Assembly: GCA_030063045.1 (NCBI GenBank)
Contig: JAQSEB010000059.1
Location: 4,588,001-4,652,000, forward strand
DNA: 64,000 nt
Reading direction: 5' to 3'
DNA from: Pratylenchus scribneri
Taxonomy: Eukaryota; Nematoda; Chromadorea; Rhabditida; Pratylenchidae
The notes beneath the pieces were generated by a model. The model saw only the letters and a program-made list of their open reading frames with translations, ran no database searches and had not been told where the DNA came from. The position numbers were made by a program, and so were the translations under genes. Within the stretch, counting starts at the first letter, position 1, and each line of letters begins with the position of its first letter. This document shows, piece by piece, positions 10,769-22,473 of the stretch.

Positions 10769-11541
10769 TTAAGGGACGGATTCATCAGAAAATGCGGATT
10801 CGTCGCTTTCCTCCGTCTTCTCCAAACCCTTCAAAAACATTTCCAAATATGAATGCCCAATCAATGATTGATTTCCAATTCCCAATTTTTTCAGTAATTC
10901 ATCGGCTTTTCCAGTCATTTTCTCATCCGATTCGCCGCCAGGATGAATCTGAACAATAATTTGCATTATTTCCCCTTCCATAAATAATTACTTCAATGTC
11001 CAAAAATGGGCCAAGTCCTTCGACATTGTCCAAATGGAAATTGACTGAACCAAAATTGAAAGTTCGGCGATTTTTTCGGATAACGGCCAATTCCTCAAGG
11101 CAAAGGCTTAAAGTGTGCTAAAAATGGGAGAATAATGGAATTATTCAATTTTTTGACATGCCCTCAATTGGGTGGCCTCTGAAATGGGCGATACTCGCGT
11201 TTCGAAGAAATTTGGCCCTTTTGCCTTTGTTGATTGACTTTTGGATGAAATTAGTTCGCCAAAATCCTTCCCAGGGTGGGCCAGCCTCAATTTCAATTGG
11301 CCATTTGGAACACGGAAAAATATTTCCTCCGCCTTTGTCAAATGGCCAAGGGAATCGGTCAATGAAAAAAGGGCCTAAATTGGAAAAGGATTTGATTGAA
11401 TTTAGGATAATTATTCGGGTGACTTGCCCATTGCATTTGTTCTTCGTCGGTCACTCTGAATTTAACACTCAAATATCGTTTTGTCAGCGAATTTTCCATC
11501 ATTTGGCCAATTCTGCAGCTGGGAATGGAATTGGGGGCCAT
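10769..11541 (-). CDS. CYTH-domain protein (class IV adenylyl cyclase / thiamine triphosphatase superfamily)
   Basis: Four minus-strand exons: 11541-11428, 11374-11162, 11117-10992 and 10948-10769, 210 residues. CYTH features in order: KRYLSVKFRV (first strand), IFFRVPNGQLKLRLA (the family's F.VPNG.LKLR core), KGPNFFETRV, VIRKNRRTFNFGSVNFHLD followed by NVEGLGPFLDIE, and a C-terminal helix region KADELLKKLGIG...SYLEMFLKGLE. CYTH proteins are metal-dependent tunnel-fold enzymes acting on triphosphate substrates; the exact substrate cannot be told from sequence, and some family members have no known one. Two of the three introns use GC donors (11427 GCAAGT and 11161 GCATGT). A Glu/Ser-rich acidic tail ends the protein. 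It converges on the gene ending at 10607. Confidence 0.85.
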
Positions 11542-14537
11542 TTTGTTGGTTAATGAATGAATAAATGAATTTCTCTGGAACTGAAAAAAATGAAGAAAAA
11601 AGTTTGGTGGTTTTTATGTGGGGGAAAGGGAAGGGGGAAGGTGAAGCTGATTAAAAATTAGAAAGGGGGACTGGAACGGCTGCGATTTGTGGTCGAATGC
11701 TCATTTAGAGATGGATGAAAAATTACAAAATTAACAAAAAAAATATTAATAAAAAACAGGATATGTTGGGATGAAGATGGATTTTGATTGGAGGCAGGAA
11801 ATGAACCCATTTTGACCTTTGTTCAAATAAAAAGCCCGGAGAGGAAGAAATTGGTTCAAAATTATTATTATGAAGGAAAGAAATGATGGATTGGAGTATT
11901 TTTCGGGGAATGGCCTACAGGCAAATGGTGAACTTCCCCAGAGGGGGCGGCAAATGAAGAAGAAGATGATGGCATTGGAATTGGTGGACATTTTGATGCA
12001 ATATTGAGGGGAGGGGGGGGGGAATGATGACCTTCGGGGGAAGTTGGTTTAGAAAGAGGAAAGTAAGGGTACTTGGCTTGTTTTTGGTAGGTAATATGGA
12101 TGGATGGAGGGTTAAACTGTTTTGCAAAAAATGAAGGCAAAAAGAGGAGGGGGGAGGAAGGGAAGACCGAAGTTTGGCCGGGGAAAGGGGCGCGGAAAAC
12201 GTGAAAAGATGAAGAAGGAAGGACAAACCAAACGAATGAAGTTGTTTTCGTCTTTTTTTGCTCCAAAAAGCAATTGATAATAATAATAAAAATATGAAAA
12301 TGGATTGAGGCAGTGTTGATGTGGATTTCGTCAATATCCTCCATCCATCCAAATCCAACAAATATCCTCCCATCACATCCTCCAAAACTAATAAAGTTTG
12401 ATTCAAATTCTAAATAAATTATTAATTATCATTCTTAAATATTTTATCTTTTTTCGAGCCGATTTTTCACGTGAAAAAAAGAAGGGCAGAATTGAGGAAC
12501 AAAAAAGATTTATAGGTGAATAATAAAAAAATTTTTTTAATTTTTAAACTTGAATTGAGGAATAAAAATAAAGCAATAAAATATTTATTTATTATTCTAT
12601 CAAAAAGTAACTAATCCTTTTAAAAGAATTGACAAATTCCAAATCGAATTATGAGCCAATGAATGGATGGGAATGGAAATATTTGATATGTTGCCTAAAG
12701 GCATATCAACATAAATAGAAAGAAGAGATTCTCAACGAATGATGGATTCCAAATACCGTATCGGCATTTTTTTATTATTAAAAATTGATCAACACAAAAT
12801 GTAATTAAATTTAATAATAAAAATGAATTCATTGGAGTTCTTATTTTTTAGGGAAATTCTCATTTTTTGTTAATCCAGAATACCGTACTCCTTCTCTCAC
12901 TACAGTATACCAAACCAATTCTCCTTTTTATCCATCTTTTTTTGGATAAATATTGCATTCACTTTTATTCTACAATTTTTTTTGTGAAATTCCCCGAGTC
13001 CGTTTATTTTTTAATTCCATCTTATTTTCGATTAATTCTCAATAAATTCTTTCAATTCCAAATTCCATTCCCCTTTTATTTTATTTATCTTTTTTATTTT
13101 CCTCGAAAGGTGCAAAATTAATTCGAAATTTCCTCCAAATTTGCACATTATCGGTTTTCCTCTTTAATCGATGGCCACAGCCAGCATTGTGTGCACAAAA
13201 TAATGTGTATTCATTCAACAAACAAAACCATAAATTAAAATGAAAGAATGCAATGAACCATTCAAACTCCACTTTCATCACTTTTCCTTTTTTCTTTCAT
13301 TTTTTTGCTATTGCAGCACAAATTCTTCCTTCTTCTCCTCCAATCTAATCATTTAATCATCATAAAAGGATTTTTAGAAATATGTACAAAACAACACTGC
13401 TAGGGCCACCCTCCACCCTCCATAAAATTCTTCTTTCCAAATAATATTTGGGTTGGATTATTATTATTCAGGGAATAATAATCAAATAAATATATTCATT
13501 CATTCATTCCTCCCTCTTATCACCCCAATAAGGTTTAGGTTTAGGTGGGTATTACTGCTGGGTGGGTGCTGTTGATAAAATGATAAATTAATATTAAAAG
13601 AAGGAAGGAAAGAAGGAAGGAAGTCGATCGAGGCTCGAGGGCACGTAAAATGATTGGATGCTTATAATGGGGAAGGGAGGGAGGACAGGGGAACCGATGG
13701 CGGAGGACGGTAATAAACGGGGAAGGAAGAATAAAATAAAGATGAAGTTGGTTTGGGTTTGATTGGGGTGTGGAAGGGGGAATATTGACGACGGGAGCCG
13801 GGTCGAAAGTACACGAATTGGAGGGGAATGGACACGTGCTTTTCACGCTCCATTGGGTTTAGGCCAATATTTCATCAATTTGCGCGGCAAATCCCTTTAC
13901 CCATCATTAATCATTTAAAATTCGATTTCCCATATTTTTGGGTCATCAAAATACCATAAAATAAAATTGCCGATTCAGCAAATGGCAAATCCTTCTATCT
14001 CTCTGCTATTCCTTATCAACAAAAATATTCATTAATTTATTGACTCTTTTTGAATGAAAATAAAATGAAAATAAAATAATCAAATAAAAAGTCAAATATA
14101 ATAAAAATAATAATAATTAAATGACAAAAACACAAAATATTGGGAATAATCTTCTCAACAATATGAATATCAAATCTCTGCATGGAAATGGAAATGAGGT
14201 GAATGATGTTTTTTATTGTGAATTGTTGTGAGCGAAAATTGATGATTTGAGTTATCATTGATGAATGGAATTATTGATTGATTGATTGGATGAATGGCAA
14301 ATACAAAAATAAAAACATAAAAAATGTTATGAAAATGAATTAGGAATGAAGAATTTGTTTGGAATGGTCAAAAAAAGGGCGAATAAGGCCGGGGGCAAAG
14401 TACCCGGATTGTGGATGCATTGGGTAAGGTGGATGTAGTTTTATTGCCGGATTTGATGAGAAGAGTGCATCTTTGGGTCATTGAGCGATGATTTGAATGG
14501 CTTTGATGAGGTCTGATTAAATTCTGGCTTCTTCTAT
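11542..14537. other. Intergenic, 3 kb
   Basis: AT-rich with purine-rich patches, a poly-G run at 12013-12022, a GGAAGG-type microsatellite at about 13598-13622 and A/T homopolymer runs. An imperfect hairpin TTGATATG...CATATCAA lies near 12688. Several minus-strand frames (11746-12406, 13541-13853, 14037-14258) are Phe/Ser/Pro/Ile low complexity with no domain or splice support. No gene seen. Confidence 0.5.
12013..12022. repeat. Poly-G run (10)
   Basis: Ten consecutive G on the plus strand in intergenic DNA; the shortest of eight such runs in the window. Confidence 0.9.
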
Positions 14538-15353
14538 TCATTCTGCTTCCTCGCTAATATCAAAAAGTTGTGGAGATGGAGGCCGAGACAAGAAATGCCG
14601 CTTTTTGTGTTGGGAAGGACGAAGCGGGCGAAGGACGGCAGTTTGTGGGCAAGTCAAATGCCGGAGCAGCTGAAAATGAAGAAAACGGTTAATTTAGTGA
14701 ATGACAAAATTGGTAATTTGGCCAATCAATCATCCCCCACCCAAGGCCATATCCCCCAAAAGAGCGGAATTTCTTTGACATGAGAACAAAATGACCTTGA
14801 GGCAATATTCATTCCCTCCTTATTATATTTATTAGAAAAGGGGAACACGTGCCCACCCAAAAGGGGTTCAAATCTTAATATGCCGTTCTATTCATTATTC
14901 CCTTTTATTCACCTGCATTTCCAATTCGTGCAATGTTTTGCATCCTCTTCTTTGACTCGCTTGAACAATGCTTTTGCGGACATCTTGGAATGTTTGTGCC
15001 CGATTTGTGGATTGTTTGTTGTCCGCACCAAATTGTTGATCATCTTTGCCGCCCTTTTGGCCTTCGCTGCAAACACCAATGAGGCAAACAATTGTCAGCC
15101 AAAACAATTGGCAACACCATCGATGCAGACGGGAAAGTACGGCCATTGCGACGGCATTTTGAACGAATCGAAAGTCGGCATTGGCATTTGGATCGAACTT
15201 TTTGGGGCCATTGTTGTTCCTGTGGATACGGCCTGGGGGTGGTGAAGATGGATGGCCGGAAGAGGAAGTGGAGGCCAATTGGGCCGAAAATTGATCGAAA
15301 AGGGCCGAGGCTGCGGATGCAGAGGAGCAAGATGGCAAAACGTCGATGGACAT
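14538..15353 (-). CDS. Putative secreted or single-pass protein, candidate peptide precursor
   Basis: Two minus-strand exons: 15353-14913 and 14669-14538, joined in phase 0 by a CAG|GTGAAT donor and a CATTTTCAG acceptor; 190 residues from the first ATG. A hydrophobic segment WCCQLFWLTIVCLIGV lies about residue 82-97. If translation starts at the internal Met (MAVLSRLHRW, residue 69) this becomes a classical signal peptide. After it comes a polar region, then a dibasic RR, a stretch with two Cys 16 residues apart (C-KTLHELEMQLLRHLT-C) and a KKR site before an acidic C-terminus ending DISEEAE. That RR...KKR arrangement resembles a propeptide with one disulfide-containing peptide. I recognise no family, so the function is unassigned. 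The upstream 68 residues would then be 5' UTR or an extended N-terminus. Confidence 0.5.
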
Positions 15354-16260
15354 TTTGAATAGAATTATAATGAATAAATTGAATGGATTTGGCCAAAAAT
15401 TGAGCTAAAAATTAAATGGAAAAAATAAATAAATATATTTAAACATTTGGCTAATCAACGGTAAAATGAATTGGAAGGGGAAATTGGGATGGACCTCTGA
15501 TGGAGGACTTTCGCCCCCGACGACCCATCCATCCATCCATCGGTCGGTCGCCTCGAATGGGGAACTGGGGGAAAGGAGTAATAGATTGGGGGCAGGCCCG
15601 GCTTTTTATATGGGCGACTCCCCATACCCCAATACTTTTGCCCCTTTCCCGTGCTCCGCCCCTCTCGGCCGGTGGCGGGACAAACAACAAAGGCCGGGAA
15701 TGGGGAAAGGAGGAATAAAGTGTTTGGCCAATTTCATCCAATTCTTTTGGTCAAAATGGGTTTTAAACCATTAAATTTTTGAATTTACGATCAAATATAT
15801 TTCCTTTCATTTGTTGAATTATTCATTTATTTGGCCTTTTCATTTTGAATCGGTGAAATTTAATGAAATTTATTTGAGGAAATAAAAAGGCAAAAGGGAA
15901 AAATGTGGAAAGAATTGGGGCACGCATGGACTTCACGGGAAGAACAATGGGTTAATATTATTTGCACAATAAATTGGTCACGGGTTTACTGCAAAATTGC
16001 TCAGATTGGCCATTGTCCCCCTCCCCAAATTACCGCACAATATTTACTCTTTTGGCCTTGGTTCTTTCCCCTCATAGTTTGACCCCAACTGTGGACTATT
16101 TTATTGCCAAATTAGGGTTGATTTCCTTCCACCCACCCTTCAGCCCACTCCCCGGCGGTCCAAAGTCTTTTGTGCCCCTTCCTTTTTTTGTTGATTGGTT
16201 CAATTCCAAAATTAGCCATTCCCAAATATTCCTTCTTTTTTTGCATTTGTTTTCCCTCAA
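15354..16260. other. Intergenic, GC-richer promoter-like segment
   Basis: 15480-15720 is distinctly richer in G/C than its surroundings, with CCGCCCCTCTCGGCC at about 15656 and a TTTTTATATGGG at 15603. It could be the promoter of the minus-strand gene starting at 15353. The open frames here on both strands look compositional. Confidence 0.4.
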
Positions 16261-16629
16261 ATGTTGCTTTTTCCATTCTTCCAACTTTGCACTTTATTAA
16301 TTGCCCTTTTAGACCAAAGTGCAAAGTCCCAAATTCACTTTTCCGTTTGTCCCAGTGCCGATGACCGTTGCTTGACCCAAATGTACAAAATTATTAAAGA
16401 TAGTAAGGAAGGGAAGATCGGAGATCAAACAAAGTGGAATTGGGCTGAAAAAGGTGGGACCGACTTTTGTCTGGGTCCAAAGGTCCTCCAACCCCCATTA
16501 TTCCCCCTCCTGTCTTTATTTTGCCCGTCTGTGAATTGGGTCCTCCGCAACACTTCCTCCATCGATGAGTTACGACCGTTGAGCCTCATCACCGCCAATT
16601 CAGTCATTAATTCACGTGAATTTAACTGA
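16261..16629 (+). CDS. Possible small secreted protein (low confidence)
   Basis: An intronless 122-residue frame that opens with a signal-peptide-like segment (MLLFPFFQLCTLLIALLDQS, then AKS). The mature part would have four Cys (FSVCPSADDRCLTQMYK, DFCLGPK, LFCPSVN) and ends INSREFN. No homologue is recognised. Chance is a real alternative: pyrimidine-rich DNA easily yields hydrophobic leaders in this window. A gene would need transcript support. Confidence 0.25.
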   Translation: MLLFPFFQLCTLLIALLDQSAKSQIHFSVCPSADDRCLTQMYKIIKDSKEGKIGDQTKWNWAEKGGTDFCLGPKVLQPPLFPLLSLFCPSVNWVLRNTSSIDELRPLSLITANSVINSREFN

Positions 16630-19351
16630 ATTAAGCACGTGAATTTGGGGGTAATGAATGGATAAATGGATTAGGGAGAGGATTGGATTCATTGGATGAA
16701 GTTGGGGGAATTCGATTATTCCCCCACTCAATTGCCGATCGCACATAAATCGACCCAAACTTCTTCAGCCCCCATAATTTGTTGGTCTATTCCACGCCAA
16801 TCCGCCCCCCCCCCCTCTCTGTTTTTCCCATTTCCAGTTTTTAAATACGTAAAACCAAAAGGCAAACGAATTAATCTTTTTGGGCACATTTTGGGGCTGG
16901 GACCAGGGCAGCATGGATGGCCATCGATTTGTTTTTAAAATGTACAAAATCAAAATAATAATAAAAATGGGAAATAATAAAAAAATGATATGGAAAATGA
17001 TTTCTGCCTGGGGCAAAAGGAGGAAAGAAAGGTGGCCATTGGCCAATGGGAATTGGAAAGGGAGATGGGGGAAGATTGTCACAATTCATCATTAAAAAGG
17101 AAATGGGGGTTATTATTTTGGATGAAGGGAAATGGAGTTTTGGTTTAGGTTAGGTGCGCATTGCACAGAGGTTGGATGGATTGGTGGAAGATGGGAAAGT
17201 TTGATAAAAAAAAAAAAACATTGGGGGATGCCCACTTTAAATATGAATATTAGAATGAATGAATGATGCCAAAATTTGGTGAATATTTAAAAGGGAAAAA
17301 TCAAACCAAATTGATTTCATTTTTCATTTATAATCCCACCAGCCAATTTCCATCAAATTTTGATCTTTATTTGGTCTTTCTCGATTTTGTATATTTGCCC
17401 CCAAAATACTCGATTCTAGCCCCGATTTTGCACTATCCCCCTCCCTCCCAATCCCCAATCAATCCCCACCCAATATTATTCCATATTATCAATGTCCATC
17501 GTCCATTCCATCCACCCAATCTTCCTTCCCTTCATTTTATCTCCTTCTTTTGGATGTTTGTGCAAAATTGCTTCTTCTTCTCCTCTTTCCCCATCATTTT
17601 CACGTGCATTTTGGGTGGAATTAAACCAAACCCTGATTAGTAATAAAAAACGGTTGATGAGGGAATTGGGCGAAGAGAAGTGAAGCAAAGCAACATGAAT
17701 TTTATGGCAAACTTTGTGACGATAAAAATGGAGGATGAAGTGGGGAAGAATGCAATTGATACTTTGGACCCATCCTTTGTGCTTGCCCATTTCCCCATTC
17801 CCACTTAATTTGCTCCCAATTTTACGTTCATTTTTGTGTTTCTTGTGATCGCTGACCGAAAGAAGGCAAAAAGGTTTTTTCAATGGCTGATGAAATTCTG
17901 CTGAAGGTACAAAGGTCTAAATTGGTTTGATTTTTGAGGGGTTGTCCCCATTCAATTCTACGTCGATTATGAAGAAGACTGTCTGGCGCATTCATTACGG
18001 TCAAAGGTCCAAAATCAGGAGAAAAGTGGATTGGTTGAAATTGGAATAAAATCAAATGATGGAGAAGAAAACGAAAATTGGGGAGCAAAGAACAAATTTC
18101 ATTACTGTATTAGCAAAGTACATAATCTATTTCTTCTTTTTAGTTGATTTGTCCGGAGGCTATTTTCAGCTTCTCTAGAAGAGAGAGGGGAGGGGGCGAC
18201 TAGAGGAGATACGGTTATAATAATGAATGGGAATTATTTGGTTTTTAGCCAGCCAAAATTTAATTAAACATAGCAAAATGGATAATCACAATTTTATGAT
18301 GTTCATCTCATTTGGAAATATATAACATAGGTGTAATAATTTGATTACATCAACACTTCTATCATAAAATCAATGAAAGCCAAGACATGAATAAGTCAAC
18401 AAAATTAATAAATTAATTTCCTGAATTTTAATCTCTCATTTTGCACTCCATTCGATCTTTTCCAATTTCCAAGCAATTTTATAATATCAAATTCCAATTC
18501 TTTTCTCTTTTTTTTTACTGATTTGTTCCATTTTTGTTGATTTCAAATTAAATATTATTTTTATCAGTTTTGTTCCATTTTTTTGCTGATTTTGCATTTT
18601 TTTTTCATCATTCTTTTCCCCATGACCATTTTCAAAATTGTTCCAATTTTTGACACACAAATTCATGTGAATCCAATGCCCAATTTTAGTGCCCAATGGA
18701 CTTGGCAATGGGCCTTTTCTCTTATCGGGACCAAATTATTAAATGGAATTCAAAAATGATTGGAAATGATGCGGTGATTTGAGAGCATTGGAAATATTCA
18801 AACAAAAAAATGAATGATGCGATTCAATCAAAAATTGAATCATTTTTTGTGAATGTATGATGAGAATGAAATGCGCATGATCAATATGGAATATTTGAAT
18901 AAATTAAATGATTTGGAAAAATGTTCAATTTTTGGCAAATAATTTTTCCCTCTTCTACACAAAATCTAATCCAATATTTTTGAATCATTTTTCCTTCTTT
19001 CCATCAATACTCTTTTTGCGGGTTTTTCGTTTCTTTTCTCAACTTCTTTTATGACCATTTTTCCCTCTATTTTTTGTAAATACAATAAATGGCCATAAAA
19101 TTTTTGTTCCCGATTTTTGGCCTTGAAATGAGAGAGGAAAAACAAGAAAAATTTTTACAATTTTTTTTGATTATTTTTTGAAGGAATAAATTTTTGGGGT
19201 AAACTAGTTTTTGTTGCCGAATAAATCCAAAAAATTAATAAAAAAAATTCTTTGACTACGAGGACTTTATATTGGGAAAATATTTTAATTGCTAGATTTT
19301 AATTAAAATAGAATTAATTGATTTATCAAATTCTTCTAATATATTCCGGAA
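16630..19351. other. Intergenic
   Basis: AT-rich, with a poly-C run at 16805-16815, an A12 run near 17207 and a GA-rich patch at 18177-18212. Frames at 16765-17095, 17476-17883 and 18487-18708 lack domains and splice logic. No gene seen. Confidence 0.45.
16805..16815. repeat. Poly-C run (11)
   Basis: Eleven consecutive C on the plus strand in intergenic DNA. Confidence 0.9.
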
Positions 19352-20378
19352 GGATTGTAATTGTAATTGTAAATTCTAAGTTGTAATTGCGATTGTAATT
19401 GTAAATTCTAAGTTGTAATTGTAATTGTAAATTCTAAGTTGTAATTGTAATTGCGATTGTAATTGTAAATTCTAAGTTGTAATTGCGATTGTAATTGTAA
19501 ATTCTAAGTTGTAATTGTAATTGCGATTGTAATTGTAAATTCTAAGTTGTAATTGTAATTGTAATTGTAAATTCTAAGTTGTAATTGTAATTGTAATTGT
19601 AAATTCTAAGTTGTAATTGTAATTGTAAATTCTAAGTTGTAATTGTAATTGCGATTGTAATTGTAAATTCTAAATTGTAATTGCGATTGTAATTGTAAAT
19701 TCTAAGTTGTAATTGTAATTGCGATTGTAATTGTAAATTCTAAGTTGTAATTGTAATTGTAATTGTAAATTCTAAGTTGTAATTGTAATTGTAATTGTAA
19801 ATTCTAAGTTGTAATTGTAATTGTAAATTCTAAGTTGTAATTGTAATTGCGATTGTAATTGTAAATTCTAAATTGTAATTGCGATTGTAATTGTAAATTC
19901 TAAGTTGTAATTGTAATTGCGATTGTAATTGTAAATTCTAAGTTGTAATTGTAATTGTAATTGTAAATTCTAAGTTGTAATTGTAATTGTAATTGTAATT
20001 TCTAAGTTGTAATTGTAATTGTAAATTCTAAGTTGTAATTGTAATTGTAATTGTAATTGTAAATTCTAAGTTGTAATTGTAATTGTAATTTCTAAGTTGT
20101 AATTGTAATTGTAAATTCTAAGTTGTAATTGTAATTGTAAATTCTAAGTTGTAATTGTAATTGTAAATTCTAAGTTGTAATTGTAATTGTAAATTCTAAG
20201 TTGTAATTGTAATTGTAAATTCTAAGTTGTAATTGTAATTGCGATTGTAATTGTAAATTCTAAGTTATAATTGTAATTGTAATTTCTAAGTTGTAATTGT
20301 AATTGTAATTGTAAATTCTAAGTTGTAATTGCGATTGTAATTGTAAATTCTAAGTTGTAATTGCGATTGTAATTGTAA
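19352..20378 (+). repeat. 1-kb satellite built from TTGTAA hexamers
   Basis: The array consists of blocks, each ending in ATTCTAAG, separated by two to five TTGTAA hexamers. One hexamer is often replaced by TTGCGA (TTGTAATTGCGATTGTAA). Block lengths are therefore 20, 26 or 32 nt, stepping by 6. The first part (19352-19980) shows a higher-order alternation of short and TTGCGA-containing blocks; the later part is simpler. A segment repeats almost exactly: the order of blocks at about 19430-19640 recurs at about 19615-19840. No coding potential. Confidence 0.95.
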
Positions 20379-21769
20379 TCAAAAGTTTTATAGGAAGTTT
20401 TGATTAATGACTAAATTTTTTAAAAATTTTAGTTCATGATTTCAATAAATAGTGGCCTAATAATTCTATTTAAAAATCCACATTAATTCCTTTTTTTAAA
20501 TACCGTATATTATTATATCAATCAAAATATGCCCAAAGGATAAATCAAATTGCAGAGGGAATAAAAATGAGTGTAATTTTAATTAATTTTTAAGAGTATT
20601 TGAAATAATAAAAATTTCTCTCTCATTTTTCCATTAAATTGAACATCCAACAGAATTGATCCTCAAATTTGTTTTCCATCCATTTTGGCCAATGCAAATC
20701 GCCTTTTCCCAAATTTTCCATTCATTCCTTTTTCTGCAAAACTTTTAATCCGCACTGAATAAAAAATATTTCCCGCATCAATTTTCCTCCAATTTTGTTG
20801 TTTTCATTTTCCATTTCGTAATTCTTCCTTTTATTTCTTTGATTGTCCCCCAATTTTCTCCATTTTGCGCATCAAATGGAGGGGTCAAAAATAAAAAAAA
20901 TACTATATTTCCTGAATTGTGAAATGCCATTAGAATTGGGACAATTTTCCAACTGATAAATTGGCCAAATTGCCGTGAAATGAATTTGTGGAATTGAATA
21001 TTTACTTTGAATTGCTCATCAATATTATTTTTTATTATTTGTTTGCACTTTTGGCAATCACTATTAAACCATTATTTCCGATCAACAATTTGTTGAAGGA
21101 CTCTTTACAAATATTTGTTAGTAAATTAGATGGTCGAGATTCTTTTATTTTCTTCCATTTCTTATTAGACGAATCATACCCGAACCTTTTTTGCTAAATT
21201 TCGACAAAAAACCCAAAATAGAGGAATCCGGCGGAAAAACGATGGATGGTGGAGGGGGTGGGTATTATTCAGCAAAGAAAATGCGCCAAAAAAGGCAGCA
21301 GCCAGCCGGAAAGAATTGAATGGAGGAAATGCGCAATAACATACAATTCATCCACCTTCATCCTCTTCCTTTTGTTACCTTTGTCCCCTGCAACTTTCGT
21401 CATTGGAGTGGTTGGCCGATTCCACCCCCTCAATCCCCCAAAATGTTTACTTCCATCTTTCAAGGAGTATTTGACGAGTTTGGGGGGCAAGAAGGAAAAG
21501 GGTATGAAAAGGCGCGCAAAATGTGTGGTTTCGCCCCATTCATTCATTCTCGTCCATCACCACAATCATCAAAATCAAATCAAATCCAAGCCAGCCAGTC
21601 ACATCGATCCCCACAAAAATATTCTTCTTTCCTTCTATCTAAACCAAACCAAAATAATAAAACCTGCTCATTTTCCATTTATTTATTTACCTCAAATTTG
21701 TACAAAATTAATTCTTTTTCCATTTCATTTTCAGCTAATATCCAAATTCAATCCAAAAATTCATCAAAA
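20379..21769. other. Intergenic
   Basis: AT-rich spacer after the satellite, becoming less AT-rich near 21240-21560 upstream of the next gene. A 243-residue frame starting at 21320 contains the next gene's first exon only in its last part; its beginning is low complexity. Confidence 0.45.
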
Positions 21770-22216
21770 ATGATTGGAATGATGAATAATCATCAAATGG
21801 ACAATCCCGTCGAATTTTATGCCAGCCGCCAACGAATTGCCCTCTCCGATGGCCAACAGCAACAACTTCGAATCCAATTAGTGCCGGTCCAAAAGAAATT
21901 GAGCTATTCGGAGGATGGACGCAGATTGGTGGATGGTGAGCCGGAAGAAAGCAGCGAAACGCCGAATCAAATGTGGGGAAAATTAATGCTGCAAATTAGC
22001 TGTAATAAAGCAATCGAAGGTGGGCCGAAGATTGGAAATAGGCATTTATAATTTTGGCAAATTTCAGAAGGATTGGAAAGGGCTGGCCGCAAAAAACGCA
22101 GTTCAAAGCTAATTCGCCGCCTCCTATCCCACGGTGGCTCATTGCGACAAATGCTAAGCCGATCGGCCGGAAGCAAAAATCAAACGGCGGAAAGAGAACA
22201 AAAAACAAGGGCATAA
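21770..22216 (+). CDS. Small basic protein of unknown function
   Basis: Two exons: 21770-22019 and 22068-22216, with a canonical GTGGGC donor and a ATTTCAG acceptor, 132 residues. The N-terminal part has NPVEFYASRQRIALSDGQQQ and QLRIQLVPVQKKLSYSEDGR. A middle acidic patch is EPEESSETP, and the C-terminal exon is strongly basic (RAGRKKRSSKLIRRLLS, RQMLSRSAGSKNQ). No signal peptide or membrane segment. The RKKR and LIRRLL stretches could be a nuclear-localisation or RNA/DNA contact region, but I do not recognise a family. The frame stays open across the splice and codon use matches neighbours, which supports it as real. An AATAAA lies at about 22275. Confidence 0.6.
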
Positions 22217-22473
22217 ATGGAGTAATTGGGAAATGAAATGATGGCACAGAGAAACATTGGGATATTATGCTTTAAATAAACTAACAAATTTATTCAATTT
22301 TCGTACAAATTTATTCCACAAAATTTTATTCAATTTTGATCGATTTAATTTGATTTTACTAATAAAAATACAGACAAAATAATCAAAATGATAAGTGGGA
22401 ATTAATTCATGAATTAATTCATTCAATTCAAAATTATTTGTGGTGAGATCACCATTAAAATGCGCATTCCAAA

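Noticed and set aside
10949..10991. Apparent frameshift in the CYTH gene before the last part of the domain
   Set aside because: A 43-nt intron with GTAATT donor and GTTCAG acceptor, in phase, removes the need for a frameshift.
11746..12406. Overlapping minus-strand frames of 80-160 codons
   Set aside because: Phe/Pro/Ser/Ile low complexity in all frames, no domain, no splice partner.
13528..13548. Telomere-like GGTTTAGGTTTAGGTGGG
   Set aside because: Only two and a half units, and the nematode telomere repeat is TTAGGC.
14862..14880. GGGGTTCAAATCTT resembling a tRNA B-box
   Set aside because: No matching A-box, acceptor stem or cloverleaf could be laid out around it.
21320..21769. Upstream part of a 243-codon frame preceding the small basic protein
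   Set aside because: Only the last third has protein-like composition; the earlier part is low complexity and the ATG at 21770 fits better.
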